64,000 nucleotides of DNA, taken from positions 1,130,249 through 1,194,248 of the forward strand of contig NC_009634.1 in assembly GCF_000017165.1 (NCBI RefSeq), written 5' to 3'. Position 1 is the first letter of the stretch. Each line of letters begins with the position of its first letter. The translations under genes and the position numbers were made by a program. Below are positions 9,245 to 18,529 of this stretch, piece after piece. The notes below the pieces were generated by a model, which worked only from the letters and a program-made list of their open reading frames with translations, searched no databases and was not told where the DNA came from. Source of the DNA: Methanococcus vannielii SB (lineage in GTDB: Archaea > AGJL01 > Methanococci > Methanococcales > Methanococcaceae).

Positions 9245-9919
9245 TCACATGATTTTTATTACGTAAAAGACTAAAGTAAGCCAGATTACTATGCCAAAAA
9301 AACCTTCTTTTTTTCGAAAAATATGTTTTGAAGGATACATTAATTTACACCCCTTTGGAGTCATGCAATCTCCAATAAGATGTGATAAATACCCAATAGC
9401 GATTGGAATTATAAAATATTCTAACCCCTGAAATGCTATAATCGACTTTGAAATTAAGCTATAAAGTACCCATGCAAAAACTGAAATTGAAACGGCTTTT
9501 CCAAGAAGGTTATTGTTTGTAACCATTATAAGTGCAATCAGCGAAGCCATTATTGGGGATATTACTGACAATTTAAATGTTAAATAGCCTAAAATTATTG
9601 AACTAAATACTAAACTTAAAAATGTATGGGTAATTTCTCTATGTTTTGCATAATATGGTATTATATAGATTAAACCGCCAAAAACGGATGCAATAAAAAA
9701 CCCAACATTAAAATATTCTGGCCTAAATAAATATGCTAAAATAGAAATTAAAATAAGGCCTCCAGAAATATATAATCCCCGCTCTACGATTTCTGACTTT
9801 ACATCATGGTCTAAATCTGGATAAAGTGCTCCCGCAACCACTAGAAAAATTTGTTCAGGGGATGAAATAAATGGAAGACCCATTATTATTCCAAGAGTTA
9901 TATGTCCTTTCCAGTTCAT
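9245..9919 (-). CDS. membrane-bound metal-dependent hydrolase, YdjM/DUF457 family
   Basis: A 224-residue integral membrane protein with about six hydrophobic segments. Family motifs are present: N-terminal WKGHITLGI, then GALYPDLDHDVKS (acidic/His metal site), KHREITHTFLSL, and GYLSHLIGDCMTPKGCKLMYP. Proteins of this family are predicted Zn hydrolases; none of the methanogen members has a known substrate. It starts 36 bases after hcgG on the same strand (GGTGATAAA ATG) and may be the fourth gene of the hmd transcription unit. Confidence 0.8.
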   Translation of the reverse strand: MNWKGHITLGIIMGLPFISSPEQIFLVVAGALYPDLDHDVKSEIVERGLYISGGLILISILAYLFRPEYFNVGFFIASVFGGLIYIIPYYAKHREITHTFLSLVFSSIILGYLTFKLSVISPIMASLIALIMVTNNNLLGKAVSISVFAWVLYSLISKSIIAFQGLEYFIIPIAIGYLSHLIGDCMTPKGCKLMYPSKHIFRKKEGFFGIVIWLTLVFYVIKIM

Positions 9920-9955
9920 TTTATCACCAAAAGAAGCTACTGCCTCTTATGGCAG

Positions 9956-11488
9956 TTAAATTAGGCTTATTGCGTTAAATTTGTTTTTTATTCTTAATGC
10001 TATTTCTGGAATCATTGTGGTAATTATTGATTTATCTGCTTGTTCAAGTGCTTTTCTATCGCTACCACTACAGGCATATGCATTTATCCCATTATCATTT
10101 AAAATTTTAACAGTTGCATATTCAACTAATGGGTCAACGTCGCTTACATAAAGTTCTTCGGGATTTAGTGCACTTGCAATGCCCCATGAAATATATCTGG
10201 CACCAAGTACCCCAATTTTCTTTGAATCAAGCTCTTCACTAAGCGAATCAAGAGTTTTTCCAAAATATGGGGCATTATACATTTTGCTGTTTGAAACGGA
10301 AACCCAGTGGGCATCGCCCATGAAGTAATTTCCAATCATTTCGGGGTAAATCATATGCTTTCCATTGTAATTTAAAAATCTGCTACTTTTTACAAGTATT
10401 TTTAAAAGTTCCCGATTTGCAATACATATCCCCATATTTGAAGCTTCTTCTTTCATTATTTTTAAAACTCTTGGGAGCCCAAAATTATTTCTTCTAGCTT
10501 CTTTTGGGCTGTATCCGCACATGTAACCGTGATGATTTCCACTAAATCCTGAAAGTATGACGTTTAAACCACTCCTTAAACCAACTCTACATTCGTCTTC
10601 ATATGCACCGTTTGTAGCAACAACGCCCCCTTTGACAAGAATTCTTGAAACTGCAACAGCTTTTGCAAAATCCTTTAATTTATTTTTAGACCTGTTAAAT
10701 GGCCCTCCTTCGATAACGAGTGCATCAACATTTAATTCACTGCAAGCCCTTAGGCCAGAAATTAAATCATCATATCCGTCACCAATATGGAAGATTCCTT
10801 CAATACCCTTCCCGTATTTTTGTGCAGCCTTTGAAACATTTTCCATTTCTGAAATATCTGCACCGTGGTCTCCACCACCTTGTTCTTCAACAACATTTAC
10901 ACAAACAGTTGAAGAAAGATTTATCCAATCACTAAATTCTTCAAAATGTTCCCTTTCTTTTGTAATCAACCGCTTATGAATTCGGTCTCTTGGGCATCCT
11001 TTGTAAGGCGGCCCATTGTAATAACAATCACCCATGCAATGCGTTATCTCTTTTGGAAACCTCATGGGCCCAAATCTTCCAAAATGGTCAATATCAAGGG
11101 GGACTTCAACATTTTCATGTACTTGTTTCATTACTTCAATCGGGTTAATGCCCTCTTTTTCCGCAATATCTGCAAGTGCGTAGGTACAAAGATGTATCGG
11201 ATAGCCCATAGCATCGGTTAAAATACAATTTTCAATAAATTGACTTAAATTTAAGGATGAAGAACAGGGACCAACCCCTATTTCTAACAAATCGCAACCC
11301 AATGGAAATTTTCTAAAATTACTTCCTAACTTTTGAATTTCTTCAAAGGATAAATCATCAACAGAATCTACAATGTCTATAATATCTGATTCGGTTAATT
11401 TTTTGTCATTTATTTTTTTCACGACAATTTCCCGCAGTTCCATTGCAGAATCGAAATCGTTTAGGGAACTTTTTATAAGTTCTTTCAT
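9956..11488 (-). CDS. hcgG: FeGP cofactor biosynthesis protein HcgG (HmdC)
   Basis: One of the proteins that co-occur with Hmd and are needed to make its iron-guanylylpyridinol cofactor. The 510-residue sequence has LEIGVGPCSSSLNLSQF near the N-terminus and a cysteine-rich stretch (MGDCYYNGPPYKGCPRDR). It also has GGDHGADISEME and a C-terminal Rossmann-like region (KIGVLGARYISWGIASAL ... VSDVDPLVEYA). Its exact reaction is not established; methyl or carbonyl/iron transfer steps have been discussed for this group. The start ATG lies after GGTGGAATAT, 24 bases downstream of hcgA, which supports an hmd operon. Confidence 0.85.
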   Translation of the reverse strand: MKELIKSSLNDFDSAMELREIVVKKINDKKLTESDIIDIVDSVDDLSFEEIQKLGSNFRKFPLGCDLLEIGVGPCSSSLNLSQFIENCILTDAMGYPIHLCTYALADIAEKEGINPIEVMKQVHENVEVPLDIDHFGRFGPMRFPKEITHCMGDCYYNGPPYKGCPRDRIHKRLITKEREHFEEFSDWINLSSTVCVNVVEEQGGGDHGADISEMENVSKAAQKYGKGIEGIFHIGDGYDDLISGLRACSELNVDALVIEGGPFNRSKNKLKDFAKAVAVSRILVKGGVVATNGAYEDECRVGLRSGLNVILSGFSGNHHGYMCGYSPKEARRNNFGLPRVLKIMKEEASNMGICIANRELLKILVKSSRFLNYNGKHMIYPEMIGNYFMGDAHWVSVSNSKMYNAPYFGKTLDSLSEELDSKKIGVLGARYISWGIASALNPEELYVSDVDPLVEYATVKILNDNGINAYACSGSDRKALEQADKSIITTMIPEIALRIKNKFNAISLI

Positions 11489-11512
11489 ATATTCCACCTT
11501 GTTTTTGCGAAT

Positions 11513-12538
11513 TTATTTAATTTTAGGTTTTAAACCGAGTTCTTTTATTAGGCAGACTACTTCAATTAAATTTCCAGTCTTTGGACTTCCAACTCCCATA
11601 ACATTTAATGGATGATTTTTTGGAATTACTGTTGCAATATTGCTGGCCCCACCTAAAAGGGCAAATTGTAAAAGTTCTGGGCCAATTGTTGGCGTTGGAG
11701 ATGTAATCCTAATATTTGGGAATAATAATCTTGTAATTGCGATAGTTTTCGCTTGTTCAATTGCAGAACATTTTTTACAGTCTTCCATTGGCGTATTTTT
11801 GTATGGATTAAATCCCATTATCGGAATTTCTTCAACACCAAGTTTTTTTAAGAAAAAAAGATGGTCTACCCTATCTTCGTATGATTCACCAATTCCAATT
11901 AAAAGACCTGATGATAATTCAATTCCGTGTTTTTTAATTAAGTTACAAACAAGTATTCTATCTGAAAGGCTTTCACCTGGTTTTACACTGTTAAATACTT
12001 CTTCATTTATGGTTTCCAGATTACAGCATATTGTGTCAATACCGTTTTCTTTTAGCTCTATTACACATTTTTCAGTTAAATCTGCCCCTGTATTTACTAA
12101 AACTTCCAAATTTGAAACTGATTTAACGGCTTTAAGTGCACGAATAACTTCTTTACCGCCGTAACCGTGTCCTGATGAGCAACTTACCCTTTCTATTCCT
12201 GATTTTTCAATCTCTAGTACAGATTTTTTAATTTGGTCATCATCTGATTTAAATGCAGTAACATAACCTTCAGAACTAGTTCCAGCAGCAAAACCACAGT
12301 ATTTACATTTAGGACTTACTGAACAGACGTTTGTAACATGAACTGTTGAAGTAATTTCAATTTCAGGTTTAAAAAAATCCCTGACTTCCGATGCAATCGA
12401 AAAAAGTTTTAAACATTCATCCCAAGTCCGGATGTTAAATAGTGCCAAAGCATCTTCTTTTGAGATTAATCCCTGTTCCAAATCTATTTTTCCATCCTTT
12501 AGCGCTTGAAAATTGCTTTTTACCTTTGAAAATATCAT
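11513..12538 (-). CDS. hcgA: FeGP cofactor biosynthesis radical SAM protein HcgA (HmdB)
   Basis: Radical SAM enzyme of the BioB/ThiH group that acts in building the guanylylpyridinol of the Hmd cofactor. The 341-residue protein carries the unusual CX5CX2C cluster motif at residues 72, 78 and 81 (VCSVSPKCKYCGF) instead of the normal CX3CX2C. This unusual spacing is the recognised hallmark of HcgA. SSGHGYGGKEVI follows, and SGLLIGIGESYEDRV and IPIMGFNPYKNTPM lie in the TIM barrel. ATG follows GGTGGTCTTA. It starts 56 bases after hmd ends. Confidence 0.93.
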   Translation of the reverse strand: MIFSKVKSNFQALKDGKIDLEQGLISKEDALALFNIRTWDECLKLFSIASEVRDFFKPEIEITSTVHVTNVCSVSPKCKYCGFAAGTSSEGYVTAFKSDDDQIKKSVLEIEKSGIERVSCSSGHGYGGKEVIRALKAVKSVSNLEVLVNTGADLTEKCVIELKENGIDTICCNLETINEEVFNSVKPGESLSDRILVCNLIKKHGIELSSGLLIGIGESYEDRVDHLFFLKKLGVEEIPIMGFNPYKNTPMEDCKKCSAIEQAKTIAITRLLFPNIRITSPTPTIGPELLQFALLGGASNIATVIPKNHPLNVMGVGSPKTGNLIEVVCLIKELGLKPKIK

Positions 12539-12593
12539 TAAGACCACCGGAAATGTAAATTAAAGTTATATTAAAAAAAGAGGTAATTATGAA

Positions 12594-13658
12594 TTATGGT
12601 TTGATTGAACAACCGCATTCGCATTTGTTTTCTTTTGCATGCTTTTCAAGTACTTTTAATGAAGCAGGAAGGATTTCCGCTAAAGGGCCAAAACACATAC
12701 TGTCAGCAGTACCTGTTAATGCCTTAGGGCTTAATTTTTCTTCCATGTTTTTAATCCCTTCTTTTCTCATTAAATCTAACATCTGTGAAATAGCTTCATC
12801 AGCCATCATTTGAGCAAAGTCTGCAGGCGCACCTAAAATCTGTGTTACAGCATCCCTATAAGCTAAAATAGCTGCGTAAACTGGCGCAGTAACTGCTGAA
12901 CCCATGTCACATACCGGGCTGATTAAGTTTGCAGGCATTTTGAATGCTTCTCCTCTTGCAGCTTTTGCAATGCAGTAGAATTCTTCCACTTTTTCTGCGT
13001 CAGCTAAACCTTCTGAAAGGAATGCTTGGCCTTTCATTTCAGGAACTGCTCCAGGGTGGAATGAAATAATGTTTAAGTCGTCTCTTCCTAAGTCTTTGAA
13101 TATTTTAGCGAATTTAGGTGTTGGGATTGTACAAGCGTGGGTTACAACTGCACCTTTTTTGATTTCGCTAGCGAATTTTTCAATGATTGCAGGTTGGCTA
13201 CCACCTTTTGGTAACCAAGTAATTACGATATCAGCATCTTTAACTGCTTCAACGTCGTTTGAAGTTACTTTTAAACCTACTTTTTCAGGGTGTACAAAGT
13301 GGATACATCCTTTAGGTGGTTTAGGTGTTTCTTTTGCTTTAGCTTTTACAGCAGCTCTGATTTCAGGCATTACTTTTTCCGCATCCCCTGCTAAGTGTGC
13401 TTCCATTACTGCCCCATAGTCAAACTGGTCTAAAACTACAATTCCCGGCTCTTCAGCAAAACATGGGTCTGAAACAACGACCTCAGTAACTTCTGGAATT
13501 AAATGTAATAATTCTGCACCCATTGTGATTGTTGAGTGAGTCATTGTAATTTCTGGGATCCCTACTTCTTTTGCAACTTGTGCAGCTCTTGAAAAATTAG
13601 TAATTCCTGATGCAGCGTGTGTTCTGTAGCACCCTGCCCCTAATATTGCCACTTTCAT
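12594..13658 (-). CDS. hmd: H2-forming 5,10-methylenetetrahydromethanopterin dehydrogenase ([Fe]-hydrogenase)
   Basis: Reversibly transfers hydride from H2 to methenyl-H4MPT+, a cytosolic step of CO2 reduction to methane that also lets the cell make F420H2 from H2. The 354-residue sequence starts KVAILGAGCYRTHAASGIT with His14, the proposed catalytic base. Cys176 (THACTIPTPKF), the iron ligand of the FeGP cofactor, is present, as is the GMGHxxP-like region HPGAVPEMKG. The C-terminus is cysteine-rich (ENKCECGCS). ATG follows AGGTGTAATAA. The gene heads the hmd-hcgA-hcgG run. Many of its codons are the frequent ones, which fits high expression. Confidence 0.98.
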   Translation of the reverse strand: MKVAILGAGCYRTHAASGITNFSRAAQVAKEVGIPEITMTHSTITMGAELLHLIPEVTEVVVSDPCFAEEPGIVVLDQFDYGAVMEAHLAGDAEKVMPEIRAAVKAKAKETPKPPKGCIHFVHPEKVGLKVTSNDVEAVKDADIVITWLPKGGSQPAIIEKFASEIKKGAVVTHACTIPTPKFAKIFKDLGRDDLNIISFHPGAVPEMKGQAFLSEGLADAEKVEEFYCIAKAARGEAFKMPANLISPVCDMGSAVTAPVYAAILAYRDAVTQILGAPADFAQMMADEAISQMLDLMRKEGIKNMEEKLSPKALTGTADSMCFGPLAEILPASLKVLEKHAKENKCECGCSIKP

Positions 13659-13726
13659 TTATTACACCTCAATTTGTATTGAAAAATATATATTATAGAT
13701 AACACGAAAATTATTAGGTGATAATA

Positions 13727-13736
13727 CATATATAAA
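13727..13736 (-). promoter_or_regulatory. probable TATA box of hmd
   Basis: On the reverse strand the sequence reads AATATTTATATATGTA, a good archaeal box A. About 25 bases downstream places a start site near 13700-13705 and leaves a leader of roughly 45 bases before the hmd ATG at 13658. A second TATA-like stretch (CTATAATATATATTT, 13684-13698) lies closer to the gene but would leave almost no leader. Inferred from sequence only. Confidence 0.5.
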
Positions 13737-13740
13737 TATT

Positions 13741-13967
13741 GGTTATTAAGGTAAGTAATATATGCTGTAGACTTTAAATCTAATAATAAGAAATTTTATA
13801 ATGGTAATATTAAAATATTGGCCATTAGATTTTTTTACATATTATAAAACTATTTTTTTGGAACTATGTATTACCAATGGATATTAAATTATCTAATAAC
13901 TATTTAATTAAAAAATAGTATTTATTTTCCATAGTTTATATGCATAGTTATGCAATTTATTTTTTAA
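13741..13967. promoter_or_regulatory. AT-rich region upstream of hmd
   Basis: The gap between hmd and the cyclase gene (13659-13967, about 309 bases) contains no plausible gene. Beyond the hmd TATA box it is over 75% AT. It holds one clear inverted repeat, TGCATA-gt-TATGCA at 13941-13954, just after the cyclase gene ends. It also holds AGGTAAGTAAT at 13749-13759, an 11-base string that also occurs upstream of fdhA. These are candidate regulatory sites; function is not shown. Confidence 0.35.
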
Positions 13968-14582
13968 TTAAATAAGAGCAACCGCATTCATTGGTGAACC
14001 GTCAATATTTTCAACATTTAATGGAAAACCAAGGAATTTAAAAAATTTATTTTCCAAAACCTCTAAATGGTTTAAATTTTCTATTATTTTAATATTTGAA
14101 GAAAGAAGGTTTTTATGTGTTTCAAAGTTTCCAATTGATGCACAATCTACTCCGAGTGCAATTAACTCCATTTCAATAATTTTTTGAACGAATTTTTCAA
14201 TACTTACTTCCATTTCAAAATATTCAAACGTATTCCAGTGTTTTGAAAAACCAGTATTTATGAGTAAAACTTCAATTTTAGGTAATTTTAACTCGTTATT
14301 TTTTTCATTACTTTTAAAAAAGCTATCCAAATCCTTAATATTTATGCAAAACCCATTTCCAATAATATTTTTAAATTTTTTATTTTCAAGCCCAACATGT
14401 AAGGGATAGTCAACATGTGTTGAAGTATGAGAACCAAGCGTTAGTTTTGAAATTAAATATTTATCAACATTTTTTTGGATTATTTCAAATTTTGGGTCGC
14501 CAGGATATGAAAAACCAGTTATTTCATGAGATAAATTTATAAATTCACTATTCCACATAATTTCTTCCAACATAAAACTCAT
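13968..14582 (-). CDS. cyclase family protein (kynurenine formamidase-like metal hydrolase)
   Basis: A 204-residue member of the cyclase/arylformamidase fold. It shows FINLSHEI near the start, FSYPGDP, and the metal-binding HTSTHVDYPLH pattern that matches HxGTHxDxPxH of the family with Ser in place of Gly. LLINTGFSKHW and ALGVDCASIGN follow, the latter corresponding to the GxD segment. Members hydrolyse amides or lactones in various pathways; the substrate is unknown here. Three in-frame starts are possible (codons 1, 4 and 9); family alignments would favour codon 9 (MWNSEF). Transcribed alone on the reverse strand. Confidence 0.75.
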   Translation of the reverse strand: MSFMLEEIMWNSEFINLSHEITGFSYPGDPKFEIIQKNVDKYLISKLTLGSHTSTHVDYPLHVGLENKKFKNIIGNGFCINIKDLDSFFKSNEKNNELKLPKIEVLLINTGFSKHWNTFEYFEMEVSIEKFVQKIIEMELIALGVDCASIGNFETHKNLLSSNIKIIENLNHLEVLENKFFKFLGFPLNVENIDGSPMNAVALI

Positions 14583-14723
14583 CAGATTAGTATTTTATTA
14601 TCCCATTATCTTATTATCCTATTATCTTATAATTATACGTAATTTATTAAATACTAACTATATTGATTTATATTGTTAGATATGGACTTTCAATTCTGGA
14701 AATTATGGATTTTTGGTGATATT

Positions 14724-15380
14724 TTGAGATATGATTTTCACACTCACACAGTTTTTAGCGATGGTGAACTAATTCCATCTGAACTTGTTAGGCGGGCAAA
14801 AGTTTTAGGGCACGTTGCAATAGGAATTACTGATCATGCGGATATGAGTAACTATAAAGAATTAATAGAAAAAAATATTGCGGTAAGGGACGAAATAAAA
14901 GACTACTGGAACGATATTCGTGTGGTAGTTGGGGTTGAAATAACACATGTACCTCCAAAATCAATACCAAAAATGGCAAAAAAATGTAAAAATAGGGGTG
15001 CAGAAATAGTTGTAGTTCACGGTGAAACAATAGTCGAACCGGTTTCTGAAGAAACAAATTATTACGCTTCTATTTCGGAAGATGTTGATATATTAGCACA
15101 CCCTGGACTAATTGACATTGAAACTGCAAAAAATATTTTAGAAAATAATATTTTTTTTGAAATAACATCAAGAAAAGGGCATTCATTAACTAATGGACAC
15201 GTTTTAAATATTTCAAGAGCCCTAAATATTCCAACACTAATAAATACGGACACTCACGCCCCTAGCGATTTAATAACATATGAATTTGCGAGAAAAGTAG
15301 GTATTGGTTCAGGAATGACTTCAAAGGAGCTCAATGAATCATTAAATATTAACCCTAAGGAACTTTTAAAAAGGTTTTAG
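14724..15380 (+). CDS. PHP-domain phosphoesterase (histidinol-phosphatase/POLX-type)
   Basis: A 218-residue polymerase-and-histidinol-phosphatase domain protein, a trinuclear-metal phosphoesterase. Motifs are RYDFHTHTVFSDG (first metal site), GITDHAD, VVGVEITHV, VVVHGE, LAHPG and NTDTHAP in the expected order. The substrate is not known; histidinol phosphate, nucleotides or cyclic phosphodiesters are all possible in this superfamily. The start is a TTG preceded by GGTGAT at 14715-14720 with three bases between, which puts RYDFHTH right at the N-terminus as usual. It lies 13 bases before fumA. Confidence 0.8.
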   Translation: MRYDFHTHTVFSDGELIPSELVRRAKVLGHVAIGITDHADMSNYKELIEKNIAVRDEIKDYWNDIRVVVGVEITHVPPKSIPKMAKKCKNRGAEIVVVHGETIVEPVSEETNYYASISEDVDILAHPGLIDIETAKNILENNIFFEITSRKGHSLTNGHVLNISRALNIPTLINTDTHAPSDLITYEFARKVGIGSGMTSKELNESLNINPKELLKRF

Positions 15381-15393
15381 TGGCGGTGATTAA

Positions 15394-16242
15394 ATGACTG
15401 GAATAATAGCAAATGCAGTATATGAATTATTTAAAGAATCCGTGATATATTTGCCTGATGACGTTAAAAAGTCATTAAGCAATGCAGAATCACTAGAATA
15501 CGGGGTTTGTAAGGATACGCTAAATGCAATAATTTTAAACAATAAAATTGCAGAATCAAAGCAAATTCCACTGTGCCAAGATACGGGGGTTCCAGTTATC
15601 TTTTTAAAGGTTGGAAAAGGAATTTTAACGGATAAAATATTTGAAATAGTCACAGAAATTGAAGAAGGCGTAAAAAAGGCAACAAGAGATATTCCCCTTC
15701 GACCAAACGTTGTACACCCGATTACGAGGGAAAATTTAAAAACAAATACGGGATTAGGTTTCCCATTTATAAATTTCGAATTTGACGAAGATTTAATTTC
15801 TGAAGTAGAAATATCAGTATTTCCAAAAGGGGCAGGAAGTGAAAACATGAGTGCCCTAAAAATGTTAACTCCTTCTGAAGGTATTTTGGGCATTAAATCT
15901 TTTATTTTGGATACTATTTCCAATGCCGGTGGAAAACCATGTCCTCCAATAGTGCTTGGAATTGGAATAGGGGGAACTGCGGATTTGTCAATGAAACTTG
16001 CTAAAAAGGCATTATTAAGAGATATTGGTAATAGAAATAAAGATGAAACACTAAGTATGATGGAAAAAGAAATTTTAAATGACATAAATAATCTCGGGAT
16101 AGGCACAATGGGGCTGGGTGGAAAAATAACTGCATTAGATGTATTTATTGAAATAAATGGATGTCATACGGCGTCACTTCCTGTTGGATTATGTATCCAG
16201 TGTTGGGCAGATAGAAAAGCATCAAAACGAATAAAATTATAA
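15394..16242 (+). CDS. fumA: fumarate hydratase, class I, alpha subunit
   Basis: Hydrates fumarate to malate using a [4Fe-4S] cluster, part of the incomplete reductive TCA cycle that methanococci use to make 2-oxoglutarate. The 282 residues cover the N-terminal half of bacterial class I fumarase. Conserved segments are IPLCQDTGVPV (cluster Cys), RPNVVHPIT, FPKGAGSENMS and CPPIVLGIGIGGTAD; LPVGLCIQCWADR is near the end. The beta subunit is not in this window. ATG follows GGTGATTAA, 13 bases after the PHP gene. Confidence 0.93.
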   Translation: MTGIIANAVYELFKESVIYLPDDVKKSLSNAESLEYGVCKDTLNAIILNNKIAESKQIPLCQDTGVPVIFLKVGKGILTDKIFEIVTEIEEGVKKATRDIPLRPNVVHPITRENLKTNTGLGFPFINFEFDEDLISEVEISVFPKGAGSENMSALKMLTPSEGILGIKSFILDTISNAGGKPCPPIVLGIGIGGTADLSMKLAKKALLRDIGNRNKDETLSMMEKEILNDINNLGIGTMGLGGKITALDVFIEINGCHTASLPVGLCIQCWADRKASKRIKL

Positions 16243-16377
16243 ATTTAAATTTAAGAATTTAATAATATTATTTTAATTTCGATAAATTTAATAATTTCAA
16301 TAACCTTGGAGTTTACAATAATTTTATAAACGATAATATTTAAATCAGAATAAAAAAATAATTTCCGGTAGATTATA

Positions 16378-17532
16378 ATGGATGAACTGTCGATTTTAAA
16401 CGAATTAAGAAAATATAGGGATATGGATTTGGATTATGAAGACGGGACTATACTTGGATCAATGTGTACAAAACCACACCCTTTAACTAGAAAAATTTCG
16501 GAAATGTTTTTTGAAACTAACTTAGGGGATCCAGGACTCTTTAAGGGGACCCGGGAACTAGAAAAACAAGCAATTTCTATGATTGGAAATGTTTTGGGCA
16601 ATAAAGATGCTTTTGGATATATTATTTCAGGGGGAACTGAGGCAAATTTAACAGCAATGAGGGCATTTAAAAACGTTTCTAAAAAATCGGGAAAAAGTCT
16701 AAATATAATAATTCCAGAAACTGCTCACTTTTCATTTGATAAAGCAAAGGATATAATGGATTTGAATGTTATTAGGCCACCTTTAACGAAATATTTTACA
16801 ATGGATGTAAAATTTATTCGGGATTATGTATTTGATAACCCAAATAAAATTTCAGGGATTGTTGGAATTTCAGGATGCACTGAACTTGGTTCAATTGATA
16901 ATATCGCTGAATTATCCAAAATTGCAGTAGATAACGATATATTGCTTCATGTGGACGCAGCATTTGGCGGTTTTGTGATTCCATTTTTATATGATAAATA
17001 TAAATTAAAAAATTACCGTTATGAATTTGATTTTTCACTTGAAGGGGTCTCTTCAATTACAATTGACCCCCATAAGATGGGGCTTGCACCAATTTCGGCA
17101 GGTGGAATTTTATTTAGGAATAATTCTTTTAAAAAGTACTTAGATGTTGATTCCCCTTACCTAACCGAAAAACAGCAGGCTACCCTTATTGGAACACGTT
17201 CAGGGGTCGGTGCTGCCGCAACGTGGGGAGTTATGAAACTATTGGGAACTTCAGGATACAAAAAAATTGTAAATGATTCAATGGAAAAAACTTACTATTT
17301 AACAAGAAAATTACGTGAATACGGATTTAAAACTGCAATCGACCCAGTAATAAACATTGTTTCCATAGTGGATGAACATAAGAATGAAACTTGTGCAAAA
17401 TTACGAGAAAACGGTTTTCACGTTTCAGTTTCAAGGTGTGTGGATGCATTACGGATAGTAATAATGCCACACATCGAATTTGAGCATATAGACATTTTTT
17501 TAGATTGTCTTTCTAATACAAAAAGATATTAA
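16378..17532 (+). CDS. mfnA: L-tyrosine/L-aspartate decarboxylase, methanofuran biosynthesis
   Basis: PLP enzyme that makes tyramine for methanofuran and, in methanogens, beta-alanine for coenzyme A. The 384-residue group II decarboxylase shows [14 protein letters not shown], the [13 protein letters not shown] strand with the cofactor-binding Asp, and the Schiff-base lysine in [23 protein letters not shown] and [12 protein letters not shown] follow. Length is that of archaeal MfnA. ATG follows CCGGTAGATTATA. Transcribed from a 135-base gap. Confidence 0.95.
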
Positions 17533-17595
17533 TAAATTGATACATTATTTGAAAATAAGCACGTTTTAATAAGCACTTTTTAGGGTGGTAAAATT

Positions 17596-18456
17596 ATGAA
17601 GATTTACATTGATGGGAATTTTTTTGAAAAAGAAGATGCAAAAATATCTGTCTACGATCACGGTTTACTTTACGGCGATGGAGTATTTGAGGGAATACGT
17701 GCTTATGAAGGCGTAGTATTTAAATTAAAAGAACATATTGATAGACTTTATGATTCTGCAGAATCTTTAGCTTTAAAAATTCAACTACCAAAGGAAAAAA
17801 TGGAAGAAATAGTCATAGAAACTTTAAAAATAAATAAATTAACCGATGCATATATAAGACTGGTTGTAACGAGGGGAGTTGGTGATTTAGGCTTAGACCC
17901 TAGAAAATGTAAATATCCAACTGTATTTTGCATTGCTGAACCAATGGAGCCCCTATTAGGTGAAGATGGTATAAAAGTAATTACTTCTTCAATAAGAAGG
18001 CTTCCGGTTGATGTTTTAAATCCAGCTGTAAAGTCACTAAATTACTTAAATAGTATTTTAGCAAAAATTCAGGCAAACTATGCCGGCGTACACGAGGCAT
18101 TTTTATTAGACAGCGAAGGATATGTCGCTGAAGGAACTGGGGATAATATTTTTGTAATTAAAAATAGCGTTATAAAAACCCCCCCACTATCATCAAGTGT
18201 TTTAAAAGGAATTACTAGGGATACTGTAGTTGATATTGCAAAAGAATCAGGATACAAAATTTTAGAAGAAAAAATGACACTTCATGATTTATTTGTTGCA
18301 GATGAAATATTTATCACAGGAACTGCCGCAGAATTAATACACGTTATTGAAATTGATGGCAGGGTTATTAATGAAGGAAAGCTAGGTTCAGTTACAAAAG
18401 ATTTAAGCCAGAAATTCAAAGAGATAAGATCCAAAATTGGAAGAAAAGTTTACTAA
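17596..18456 (+). CDS. ilvE: branched-chain amino acid aminotransferase
   Basis: Fold-type IV PLP transaminase, final step for valine, leucine and isoleucine. The 286 residues show DHGLLYGDGVFEGIRAYEG at the N-terminus, RLVVTRGVGDLGLDP, the catalytic lysine in NPAVKSLNYLNSI, EAFLLDSEGYVAEGTGDNIF and FITGTAAELIHVIEIDGR. Length is normal. ATG follows GGTGGTAAAATT. It could share a transcript with mfnA (63-base gap). Confidence 0.95.
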   Translation: MKIYIDGNFFEKEDAKISVYDHGLLYGDGVFEGIRAYEGVVFKLKEHIDRLYDSAESLALKIQLPKEKMEEIVIETLKINKLTDAYIRLVVTRGVGDLGLDPRKCKYPTVFCIAEPMEPLLGEDGIKVITSSIRRLPVDVLNPAVKSLNYLNSILAKIQANYAGVHEAFLLDSEGYVAEGTGDNIFVIKNSVIKTPPLSSSVLKGITRDTVVDIAKESGYKILEEKMTLHDLFVADEIFITGTAAELIHVIEIDGRVINEGKLGSVTKDLSQKFKEIRSKIGRKVY

Positions 18457-18529
18457 TTTTTAAATTTTACAAAACATCTGTTTTTTTTAACAAAATTATT
18501 TTTAATTTAAAAAATAAATATTTTAAAAT

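Noticed and set aside
10557-10979. 140-codon frame opposite hcgG
   Set aside because: Antisense shadow of a well-supported gene; serine/proline-rich composition typical of the opposite strand of AT-rich coding DNA.
15390-16106. 238-codon frame opposite fumA
   Set aside because: Fully antisense to a gene with clear fumarase motifs; no start signal.
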